The position numbers were made by a program, and so were the translations under genes. From the NCBI RefSeq assembly GCF_014653945.1, contig NZ_BNAU01000003.1:434001-498000 (forward strand): a stretch of 64,000 nucleotides of DNA, in the 5' to 3' direction. The first letter of the stretch is position 1. Every line of letters starts with the position of its first letter. The DNA is from Amycolatopsis deserti. Lineage in GTDB: Bacteria > Actinomycetota > Actinomycetes > Mycobacteriales > Pseudonocardiaceae. The notes under the pieces were generated by a model. It saw nothing but the letters and a program-made list of their open reading frames with translations, had not been told where the DNA came from and ran no database searches. This document shows positions 51,978 through 59,702 of this stretch, piece after piece.

Positions 51978-52969
51978 CGCTGGTACCTCATCGCCCGGAC
52001 CGCGTCGACACGCGGTTCCAGCCATCGAGCGGTCTCCGCCAGCCCTTCGCGCAGCGAGCGTTCCGGACGCCAGCCGAGTGTTCGCGCGGCGTTCCCGGCA
52101 TCGGAGAGGAGGACTTCCACCTCGCCGCCGGCCGGTCGCACCCGCTGCGCGTCGGTGAGGACTTCGGCCTCGGCACCGGTCACCTCGCAACACAGCTCGA
52201 ACAACTCGCCGATGGAGACCGCTTGGCCGGTGCCGAGCTGGACCACCGTGCCAGGTGCCAGATCCGCCGCGGCCATTCTCACGAACCCGTCGACGGTGTC
52301 CGCGACGAACGTCAGATCGCGCCGCGGACTCAGGTTCCCCAGCCGGACCTTGTCCACCCCTGCCAGCAACTGTGCGAGAACGGTCGGCACGATCGCGCGT
52401 TGTGATTGGCGCGGACCGTAGGTGTTGAACGGCCGCAAGGTCGTGACGTGGGTTCCGAACGAGCACGCGTACGCCTCGCAGAGTTTGTCCGCCGCGATCT
52501 TCGTGGCGGCATACGGGGACTGACCTCGCAGTGGATGAGCTTCAGTGATCGGCAGAGCCTCAGGCGTGCCGTAGACCTCGCTCGTCGAGGTGTTGATCAT
52601 GCGCATCGAACCCGCGTCGCGCACCGCGTCCAGAACATTCAGCGTTCCAGCCACATTCGTCGCGACGTAGGACGACGGCGCCTCGTAGCTGTAAGGGATC
52701 GCGATCAGCGCCGCGAGGTGGAAGACCACGTCGACGCCGTCGACAGCGGATCGCACCGTGCGGTAGTCGCGGATGTCGCCAAGCACGGCGTCCAGCCGAT
52801 CCTCGCCGGCCTCCACCGCCTCGTCCAGCCAACCGTATGTGCCGTTCGAGTTGTAGACGCAGAACGCGGTGACATCGACGCCTTCTCGCAGCAGGCGTTC
52901 GACCAGATGACTCCCGATGAAACCGTCGGCTCCGGTCACCAGGGCGCGTTTGCCAGTCAGTGAGGTCAC
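51974..52969 (-). CDS. Nucleotide-sugar 4,6-dehydratase, LegB-like
   Basis: The 331-residue extended SDR has ALVTGADGFIGSHLVERLL, YNSNGTYGWLDEA (the LegB-type N(S/F)xxxWGWLD segment), VVFHLAALIAIPYSYEAPSS, the catalytic TSTSEVYGT and SPYAATKIAADK. LegB removes water from UDP- or GDP-N-acetylglucosamine to give the 4-keto-6-deoxy sugar. The GTG at 52969 is used with AGGG upstream. A 116 bp gap separates it from the MFS gene. It heads the LegB-LegC-AKR-Gfo/Idh-SDR-SDR-LegG run. Confidence 0.85.
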   Translation of the reverse strand: MTSLTGKRALVTGADGFIGSHLVERLLREGVDVTAFCVYNSNGTYGWLDEAVEAGEDRLDAVLGDIRDYRTVRSAVDGVDVVFHLAALIAIPYSYEAPSSYVATNVAGTLNVLDAVRDAGSMRMINTSTSEVYGTPEALPITEAHPLRGQSPYAATKIAADKLCEAYACSFGTHVTTLRPFNTYGPRQSQRAIVPTVLAQLLAGVDKVRLGNLSPRRDLTFVADTVDGFVRMAAADLAPGTVVQLGTGQAVSIGELFELCCEVTGAEAEVLTDAQRVRPAGGEVEVLLSDAGNAARTLGWRPERSLREGLAETARWLEPRVDAVRAMRYQR

Positions 52970-53085
52970 GAAATCCCTATCCTCGTCGAGTGATCGTCGA
53001 TGGGCGACCTTGTGAGAAAACGCCGGCCCCAGGTCGTTCCCCCGGAAGTCTTCCAACCGCTCGGGCGCATCGACAGGAGTTGAGT

Positions 53086-54492
53086 TCAGGCCTCGTCGGA
53101 CGACCGCGTGCGCAGGATCCCGGCCACCAACGTGAAGGCCACGATCGCGAGCACCACCACACCCCAGAACGCCGGGTGCAGCCGGGTGAGCTCGGCAGCG
53201 GGATCGGTTCCCACCTCCGTCACCTTCGCGTCCACGACCAACGAGGCGAGCAACGCCAACGACAACGCGGCTCCGACCTGCTGGGTCGCCGCGATCAGCC
53301 CTGACCCGAGACCGAATTCCGCCCTGGAGATCTCCGTCACCGAGAGGAGCTGGAGCGAGACGGCAGCGCAGGTGGTGCCGAAGAACATCAACGTGACGCT
53401 CGGCAAGATCACGGTGAGGTAGTCGCCGGAGCCGGTCCGGTTGAGCAGAGCCACCGCGACGGCGACCAGGGTCAGTGAAGAGAGCAGTACCGTTCTTATC
53501 CCGAGCACGGCCATCAAGCGTCGTGATGCCAGCGAGCCGAGTGCCGCGGCGAGAGTGCCCGGGACGAACGCGAGGCCGGTCTGCAGCGAGTCGAATCGCA
53601 GAACCGCCTGCACGTAGAAGGTGACCAGGTAGATGATGACCACCGGCACCCCGGCCAGCGCGAGCATGGCAGCGTTCGCGGCGGCGAGCGTCTTGAGACG
53701 GAACAGCCCGAGCGGAACGAGCGGGGCCGGATGTCTCCGTTCGAGCAGGGGAAAACAGACCAGCAGTGCGACGGCGACGCAGCCGGGCACGTACGTTCCG
53801 GGCAGCGCCCAGCCCACCTGTCTGCCCTCCAGGACGGCGTAGACCAGGCACAGCAGACCCGCCGTCACCACAACCGCGCCGCGCACGTCGACTCGTCGTC
53901 GAGCCGGCCCGGGATTCGCTCCGAGGCGGCACGCCGCGAGCAACGCCACAGCCGCACCGAACGGTGCGTTGATCAGGAACACGACCTGCCAGGGCCACAC
54001 CTCGGCCAGCAGGCCGCCCATGAGGACACCGACGCTCCCGGCTCCCGCGCCTACCGCGATCCAGGTCGCCAGGGCGGCCCGACGCGCCGGCCCGGCGGGG
54101 AACTCGGAGGTCAGCAGCGCCATACCGGCGGGGGTCGCGAGCGCAGCCCCCAGCCCCTGTACGGCACGGGCGATCAGCAACACGACGGGAGCCGGCGCGG
54201 CGGCGCACAGCAACGAGGCGGCCGCGAACAGTGAAACTCCGCAGACGAAGACCCACTTCCGGTCCCACAGATCCGCCGCGCGCCCGCCGAGGAGGACGAA
54301 TCCGCCGAACATCAGGGTGTAGGCGTTGATGGCCCAGGTGGCGTCCGCCAGTTCCAACCCCAGCTCGCTCTGCAGTTGCGGGAGGATGACGACAACGCTG
54401 AAGTTGTTCATCACGATGAACGCCTGTGCGAGACAGGCCGCCATCAATGCCGACCGAGGCGAAGAAGTCCGGTCCGCGTGTTCCGAAAGCAC
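53086..54492 (-). CDS. MFS exporter, DHA2 (14-helix) type
   Basis: The 468-residue membrane protein has about 14 hydrophobic segments, beginning LMAACLAQAFIVMNNFSVVV. The family loop GGRAADLWDRKWVFV (motif A) and ARAVQGLGAALATPAGMALL (motif C-like region) follow. DHA2 proteins export drugs and secondary metabolites by proton antiport, so it probably exports the cluster product. The GTG at 54492 has GTGAGGAT upstream. A GTG at 54522 lacks one. The 210 bp gap before it (54493-54702) may hold its own promoter. Confidence 0.82.
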   Translation of the reverse strand: MLSEHADRTSSPRSALMAACLAQAFIVMNNFSVVVILPQLQSELGLELADATWAINAYTLMFGGFVLLGGRAADLWDRKWVFVCGVSLFAAASLLCAAAPAPVVLLIARAVQGLGAALATPAGMALLTSEFPAGPARRAALATWIAVGAGAGSVGVLMGGLLAEVWPWQVVFLINAPFGAAVALLAACRLGANPGPARRRVDVRGAVVVTAGLLCLVYAVLEGRQVGWALPGTYVPGCVAVALLVCFPLLERRHPAPLVPLGLFRLKTLAAANAAMLALAGVPVVIIYLVTFYVQAVLRFDSLQTGLAFVPGTLAAALGSLASRRLMAVLGIRTVLLSSLTLVAVAVALLNRTGSGDYLTVILPSVTLMFFGTTCAAVSLQLLSVTEISRAEFGLGSGLIAATQQVGAALSLALLASLVVDAKVTEVGTDPAAELTRLHPAFWGVVVLAIVAFTLVAGILRTRSSDEA

Positions 54493-54702
54493 CCTGTGAT
54501 CCTCACGATCGCCGGAGACCACATCGGGACGCGGCTCGTCGAGGAACAGAGCGGAACTAGAAGGTTGCTGCGGCCGACGACGTACGTCGGACCGTGACTC
54601 TCACCGCCGTCCCGGTGGTTGTGCCGGCCACGCTACTGATCGCCGGGCGTGCCGGCAGTCCGATTCGCGCACGGTTTCGACGCGGAGGCGCATTAACCCA
54701 AC

Positions 54703-55977
54703 TCAGACTCCAGGGCGGGTCGCCCATTCCGTCATGAGGGAGTCCCGGTCGTCCGGATGCGCGATGGCGATCAGACTGCTGACGCGGTCTTCGACCGATT
54801 TCCCCGCGAGTTCGGCTGCTCCCCACTCGGTGACCACGACGTCCACGTCGCTGCGGGCAACCGTGACGATCCCGCCGGCCAGCCGGGTGACCAGTCTGGG
54901 AGTTCCCCGAGGTGTTCTGGAGCGCAGTGCGATGATCGACCTCCCACCCGGGGAAGCCTTCGCGCCCCGCATGAAGTCGACCAGCCCGCCCACCGCCCCG
55001 ACGTACCGGCCGGACGCGTACTCGGCGTTCACCTGGCCGGTGAGGTCCACCTCGACAGCCGTGTTGATCGCCGTGAACCTGGGGATTCCGGCCAGCGTCG
55101 GGAGATCCAGGACCTGTCGCGAGGGCCGCATGATGATGTCGAGGCCGCGGGGGTCGACCGCCTGCGGGGACGTCCCGAAGATCGCGCTCCCGGTGCTGAG
55201 CCCGGTGTCGACGGGCTTGTACTTGTTGGTCACCGCACCGGAGGCGATGAGGTTCAGCACCGAGTCGCTGATCAGCCCCGTGTGCACCCCCAGATCGCAT
55301 CGATCGGACAACGTCGGTAGCAGGGCGGACGGCAGGGTTCCGACACCGATCTCGATCGTCGCGCGGTCAGTGATGAAGCCGGCCACGTGTGCGGCCAGCC
55401 GCCGGTCGTCGTCATCCGGTTCCATCACAGGCATCCGCGGTAGCGGGCGTGCGCTCGGCACCACGACATCGAGTTCGTCCGCCCGGATCGGGCGAACTCC
55501 GGTGGTCACCGGAGCACGCGAGTTCACCTCCGCGATCACCACGCGGGCCTTGGCGATCAGGTCGTGGGTGTAGGAGTGGTCCACCCCCGGGCTGTACTCC
55601 CCGTTCGCGTCTGGGCCGGCCAGTTGCACGAACGCGACATCGACGGGAAACGAGCCGGTGGACAGACGTAAGCACAAGTCGCTCAAGTGCATCGGGTTCG
55701 GATCGAGCACGCCCGCTCTGGACAGTCGGGAGGTGGTTCCCAGCCCGCCCAACCCCTCAAAGTCGAAATGGTCCGCGTGCTCGGGCCGGAGCAGTTCGGT
55801 GAACGACAGCAGGAGAAAGAGCCGGACGCTGCCGATGGCAGCCCGTTGACGGACAAGGTTCTCGATCAGTGTGACCGGCTCCGCACAGCCCTGCGGCCAC
55901 ATGACACGGTCGCCACTGCGGATCCACTTCGTCAGGTCGAGATCGGCGGCCTCGACGACCAGTGGGCTCCGGCTCAT
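54703..55977 (-). CDS. Acetyl-CoA hydrolase/CoA-transferase family protein
   Basis: The 424-residue protein resembles class I CoA-transferases of the acetyl-CoA hydrolase/4-hydroxybutyrate CoA-transferase family. It has IEIGVGTLPSALLPTLSDR, LGVHTGLISDSVLNLIASGA and AVEVDLTGQVNAEYASGRYVG (containing the likely catalytic Glu). GGLVDFMRGAKASPGG and VTEWGAAELAGKS follow. It could activate a carboxylic acid to an acyl-CoA donor for the two acyltransferases encoded directly upstream, with which it overlaps by 4 nt (ATGA). Confidence 0.8.
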   Translation of the reverse strand: MSRSPLVVEAADLDLTKWIRSGDRVMWPQGCAEPVTLIENLVRQRAAIGSVRLFLLLSFTELLRPEHADHFDFEGLGGLGTTSRLSRAGVLDPNPMHLSDLCLRLSTGSFPVDVAFVQLAGPDANGEYSPGVDHSYTHDLIAKARVVIAEVNSRAPVTTGVRPIRADELDVVVPSARPLPRMPVMEPDDDDRRLAAHVAGFITDRATIEIGVGTLPSALLPTLSDRCDLGVHTGLISDSVLNLIASGAVTNKYKPVDTGLSTGSAIFGTSPQAVDPRGLDIIMRPSRQVLDLPTLAGIPRFTAINTAVEVDLTGQVNAEYASGRYVGAVGGLVDFMRGAKASPGGRSIIALRSRTPRGTPRLVTRLAGGIVTVARSDVDVVVTEWGAAELAGKSVEDRVSSLIAIAHPDDRDSLMTEWATRPGV

Positions 55978-57212
55978 GGGACGTCGCTCACCAGTACCGA
56001 GGTCATCACGGGATCGCCGTACTCGTCGCCCAGCAGGCCGCCGATCTCCCGGCCGATCTCGGCGACGAGGCCGTCCGCCTGCGCCGCGGGGTAGAGGTCC
56101 GATCGGTAGAACGCCTCGATGCCGAGACGCCCCTGATAGGTGTATGCGGCGTAGGACGGGGTGGCTCCCTTGACGCAGTGCGTGAAGACCTGGAAATCGA
56201 CGATCCGAAGGAGCGGCACCTGGGGGTATTCGGGAACCACGCCCAGGTTGCTGATCGCCGCGGTTCCGAGGTCCTGTCCCACGGGTGGCGACTGGCTGCC
56301 ACTGGTTCGGGCCAGGATCTCCTGTTCCGGCTGGCGGTTCGCGATCGCGGTCTCCAGGAGCTGCTTCACCTCGCGTCCCAGCGCGATCGGGTCGGTGTCC
56401 GGCTCGACCTTCACTTCCGCCGGACTCACGCCGATGAAGTTGGTCGTGTCGAGCGCTCCGACCCGAGGACTGACCCGCTCTCTGAGATTCACCGGAGCCA
56501 GACAGACCATCTTGGATTCCGCGGTGTCGGTCCAGTGGCGCCGTTGCGCCAGCAGGATCACGCCGCACAACACCGCGTGAACGGAGGTGCCGTTCGCCTT
56601 CGCCACCGCCACCAGTCTGCTGGTTTGCCTCTCGGTCAGACGGATGTACCGGCGCAGCGCTTCCACACCGACGAAATCGCGCGGATCGGACACATGGACC
56701 ACGGGTGGCATGGCCTCGTCCCCGACTCGCGACCGCAACACGTCCGTCGGCGCCGCCGGCAATGCGGTGCCGACCTCCACGGAGAGAGGTGTCCCGTTCA
56801 GGATCGCTCCGTAGAGCGCACACAGTTCGTCGAAGAGCGCACTCTTGGCCTTGCCGTCGGCGATGAGGTGATCCGTGAACATCGCCACCAGCCCACGACC
56901 GCTGCCCGTCACCACCGTCAGCTGCGACACGGCCCGGTCCAGCCGCCATTCGAGGCCGACGCGTCGCAGGTGTTCCTCCCCGCCGCCGTCGTGCACGGCG
57001 ACCTCGGGGAAGGTCTCGTCCGGCATCACTAGGAAGTGATCGGCCCCTCGCCGCTCCACCCGCGTGCGGAGAACCGGATGTCGGCGGCACAACTGCCAGT
57101 AGGCCTCCTGCATGGCCTCCGGGACCAGCTCGCCCTGGTATTCGACGACGACCGCGCTCGGGTAGTGCATAACCTGCAGTTCGATGTTGTCGAGTTGTCG
57201 TTCGAGAGGCAT
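55974..57212 (-). CDS. Condensation-fold acyltransferase 2 (PapA/NRPS C-domain-like)
   Basis: The 412-residue protein has a condensation-domain layout: N-terminal AYWQLCRRHPVLRTRV, the active-site motif FTDHLIADGKAKSALFDEL (HxxxDG), and a C-terminal half with TTNFIGVSPAEV and GVVPEYPQV. It has no carrier-protein partner. Stand-alone members such as PapA5 transfer acyl groups from CoA or carrier proteins to hydroxyl or amino groups. It resembles its neighbour at 57212 throughout (shared KGATPSYxAYTY). TGATG overlap. Confidence 0.78.
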   Translation of the reverse strand: MPLERQLDNIELQVMHYPSAVVVEYQGELVPEAMQEAYWQLCRRHPVLRTRVERRGADHFLVMPDETFPEVAVHDGGGEEHLRRVGLEWRLDRAVSQLTVVTGSGRGLVAMFTDHLIADGKAKSALFDELCALYGAILNGTPLSVEVGTALPAAPTDVLRSRVGDEAMPPVVHVSDPRDFVGVEALRRYIRLTERQTSRLVAVAKANGTSVHAVLCGVILLAQRRHWTDTAESKMVCLAPVNLRERVSPRVGALDTTNFIGVSPAEVKVEPDTDPIALGREVKQLLETAIANRQPEQEILARTSGSQSPPVGQDLGTAAISNLGVVPEYPQVPLLRIVDFQVFTHCVKGATPSYAAYTYQGRLGIEAFYRSDLYPAAQADGLVAEIGREIGGLLGDEYGDPVMTSVLVSDVP

Positions 57213-58471
57213 CAGGACGCGGACCTTTCAGCTCGTGCCGTTCCGGCTCGTGGGTGATCGTCGTTGCCCCCTCGCAGGGCCGTCGCCTGCGCGAGTTGTC
57301 GCTTGAGTTCGTCGACCAAGCTCTCGACCTGATCGACTGAGTAAGTACCCGATCGGTAGAAGGCTTCGATGCCCAAGCAGCCGTCGTACGTGTACGCCAC
57401 GTAGCTCGGGGTGGCCCCCTTGACCGCATGCGAATAGACCTCGAATCCAGCGATCCGAGCACCTGGTCCCGGCGGAAATCCGCGAACCACACCGAGGTTG
57501 CTCACCGCGGCGTTGGTGAGGTTCCAGCCCACCGGCGGCGACGTTCCGCCGGAGGTCCGAGCGAACAGATCACGGAGGGGCTGCTGGTTCAGGATCACGG
57601 CCTCCAACCGGGACCTGACGGTCCGGGCGAGGCGGACGAGGTCGGAATCGGGCCCCACCAATACGGTCACCGGACTCATCCCGATGAAATTGGTCGTTTC
57701 GGTCGCCCCGACAGCCGGTTCCATTCGACGACGGAGATCGACGGGAGCCCAGCAGAGCATGTCCACGGGATCGCGTCCGTCGAACTGCCTCCGCTGCGCC
57801 AGGAGAACCGCGGCGCACAGGATCGCGTTCACCGTGGTGCCGATGGCCTTGGCAGTGGCGACGAGGTCCGCGGTCGCCCGCGGCGACAACGTGATGTACC
57901 GCCGAACCGCCTCGGTGCCCTCGTAGTCGTCAGGATCGACGAGTTTGACGATCTCGGGCAACGAGTGGTCGCCAAGCCGGTCACGCAGCACGTCGACCGG
58001 CGCCGCGGGCAACCGTCCGTCCGTTCTCACTTCGGGTCGTCTGCCGCTCGCCCACTGGACGTACAACGCCCAGAGTTCGGCGAGATAGGCGCTCTTCGCC
58101 ATGCCGTCGGCGATCGCGTGATCGGCGAAGAATGCGATCGAACCTCCGCCGTCACGTTCGACGACCAGCAGTCGGGCCAGCTCACGTTCGATCCGCCACT
58201 CCAGTCCGATCCGTCGGAGGTGCTCTTCGTCCGACCCTCCGCTGCGCACCACGACGTCCACGCTCGACCACTGTGGAACTTCGAGCAGATGGCGGTCTCC
58301 CTCGGGGTGGATCCGCGCTCGCAGAACCGGGTGTCGGACGCACAGCAAGCGGTAGGCGTCCTCGAGACCCGCCAGATCCACGTGCCCCTCGTAACGGACG
58401 ACGAGTGCCACTGGATGTCGCGTCGCCTGCAGTTCCACGTTGTCGAGGTAGCGCTCGAGTCCTTTCGTCAC
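57212..58471 (-). CDS. Condensation-fold acyltransferase 1 (PapA/NRPS C-domain-like)
   Basis: The 419-residue protein shares the condensation fold: AYRLLCVRHPVLRARIHPEG, FFADHAIADGMAKSAYLAEL (HxxxDG), GTTVNAILCAAVLLAQRRQ, and TTNFIGMSPVTVLVG in the C-terminal half. The first His of the canonical HHxxxDG is replaced by Asp in both copies. Tandem duplication from one ancestor is likely, and two acylation steps or a heterodimer are possible. The GTG overlaps the deacylase stop (GTGA). The acyl donor may come from the CoA-transferase. Confidence 0.78.
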   Translation of the reverse strand: MTKGLERYLDNVELQATRHPVALVVRYEGHVDLAGLEDAYRLLCVRHPVLRARIHPEGDRHLLEVPQWSSVDVVVRSGGSDEEHLRRIGLEWRIERELARLLVVERDGGGSIAFFADHAIADGMAKSAYLAELWALYVQWASGRRPEVRTDGRLPAAPVDVLRDRLGDHSLPEIVKLVDPDDYEGTEAVRRYITLSPRATADLVATAKAIGTTVNAILCAAVLLAQRRQFDGRDPVDMLCWAPVDLRRRMEPAVGATETTNFIGMSPVTVLVGPDSDLVRLARTVRSRLEAVILNQQPLRDLFARTSGGTSPPVGWNLTNAAVSNLGVVRGFPPGPGARIAGFEVYSHAVKGATPSYVAYTYDGCLGIEAFYRSGTYSVDQVESLVDELKRQLAQATALRGGNDDHPRAGTARAERSAS

Positions 58472-59394
58472 AGCGGTGTCTCCGTCGCTTCCGACATGGC
58501 GAAGAGGACCTCACCGGCACGAGTGCGGGCCCGGCGACGGAGGAACATGACGACGCCCCGTCGAGGCGCCCGCACGACCTCCAGCAAATCGCCGTCGTAA
58601 CCGAACATCCGCCCGATCTCGGCGCCCTCCGCGATTTCCTCGCCCACCTCGCACACGGACACGAACAGACCGTGCTGCGCCGCCTGGCCCCCGAAGTCGA
58701 GATCCCCGCCGCCGTGAACCCACCGCATGGGCGAAGGAAAGCGGCGATGCCGGGCGGGCAAGGCTCCGAACTCCGCGAGAACGGAGAGGACTCCGAGCAC
58801 GTAGAAGTCGAGCTCGTCAGACCGGATCCCCCCTCCTCCCGAACACTCGGCGTAGAGCGCGGGGATGCCGCGTTCTGCCGCCACGGTGAGACTCCGTCCC
58901 GGCCCCACGGTCGGATGGACCCAGACGAGGGGTGCCCCGAACGCTTCCGCGGCGCGACGCGACCGCTCGGCGCCCGGCACGTTGCCGACGAACCCGCAGA
59001 ACAGCGGCATCCGATAGGCCACCCCGGCCGAGTGGAGGTCGATCAGCAGGTCCGCGCCGTCGATCAAGTCGCTCGTCAGCGCCGACGCCAGGGCCGCCGT
59101 CGGCCCGCTCCCGTCCCCTGGAAAGGACCTGGCGAGGTTGCCGTCGTCGAGCGGACTGACTCGAGTTCCCGCGTCCCACGCGACCGGATTCGCGGGAGCC
59201 ACGGCCTTGACACGCCCGGCCAGTTCTTCGCGGTTCAGCAGGTTGAGCAACCGCCGCACCGCGAGAACACCTTCATCCTCGTCACCGTGCACCCCGCCGA
59301 GCAGCGCGACGGTCGGACCGGGTTCAGCCCCCTCCAGTGTCGTCATGACCGCATCACCCGGCAACACGGTCCGGGTGACCCGCACAGACCCCAT
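58468..59394 (-). CDS. AstE/aspartoacylase-family zinc deacylase (M14-related)
   Basis: The 308-residue protein has the succinylglutamate desuccinylase/aspartoacylase zinc motif LLGGVHGDEDEGV (His, Glu), NPVAWDAGTR, DLHSAGVAYRMP (third ligand region) and AECSGGGGIR. The C-terminal beta domain typical of the family follows. Members cleave N-acyl amino acids, and DoeB-type enzymes remove acetyl groups from diamino acids. As first gene of a run with two acyltransferases, it may process or recycle the acylated product. The ATG at 59394 is used. A TTG at 59400 lies closer to the GGAGG. Confidence 0.8.
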   Translation of the reverse strand: MGSVRVTRTVLPGDAVMTTLEGAEPGPTVALLGGVHGDEDEGVLAVRRLLNLLNREELAGRVKAVAPANPVAWDAGTRVSPLDDGNLARSFPGDGSGPTAALASALTSDLIDGADLLIDLHSAGVAYRMPLFCGFVGNVPGAERSRRAAEAFGAPLVWVHPTVGPGRSLTVAAERGIPALYAECSGGGGIRSDELDFYVLGVLSVLAEFGALPARHRRFPSPMRWVHGGGDLDFGGQAAQHGLFVSVCEVGEEIAEGAEIGRMFGYDGDLLEVVRAPRRGVVMFLRRRARTRAGEVLFAMSEATETPL

Positions 59395-59416
59395 GCCCAA
59401 CCCTGCCTCCCCGCGA

Positions 59417-59448
59417 ATGATACCGCTTGATGAAACAGCGATTTCATC
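59417..59448 (-). promoter_or_regulatory. Promoter and operator of the acylation/sugar run
   Basis: On the minus strand TATCAT (59422-59417) is a good -10. Immediately upstream lies TGAAA-CAGCGA-TTTCA (59431-59446), extended to GATGAAA/TTTCATC arms (59429-59448), covering the -35 region. A repressor bound here would shut off the run that starts at 59394. Confidence 0.65.
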
Positions 59449-59498
59449 TTAGGGAAGCATGGCGTGGGATGGAAGCCGCGACGGGCACCAGGTCATCG

Positions 59499-59702
59499 TC
59501 ACTCCGCGATCCGGGTCCGGTCCGCCCATGCGAAGACGGGCGCGCCGTCTCCCTGCTCGACCAGCCGGAAGTGCTCGTACCCGGCGGCGAACCGGATCTT
59601 GAGACACCCGTCCGGCAGCAGCGACGGGTCGATCTCCACCACGGGCGGTATCCCGGCGGGTCCGCCGGTGAGCCGGACCTGGATCTTGAGCGCGTCGGAC
59701 AT
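59499..59702 (-). CDS. Small DUF5988-like protein
   Basis: The 67-residue protein reads like DUF5988 members, with IQVRLTGGPAGIPPVVEID at the start and LKIRFAAGYEHFRL in the second half. DUF5988 proteins occur near secondary-metabolite genes and have no assigned function. Its ATG overlaps the stop of the PtmE-like gene (TGATG), implying a functional pair. The family match is from recall of the LTGGP and GYEHF motifs. Confidence 0.65.
   Translation of the reverse strand: MSDALKIQVRLTGGPAGIPPVVEIDPSLLPDGCLKIRFAAGYEHFRLVEQGDGAPVFAWADRTRIAE

Noticed and set aside
54703..58471. Non-ribosomal peptide synthetase cluster
   Set aside because: Only condensation-like proteins are present; there is no adenylation, carrier or thioesterase domain in the window.
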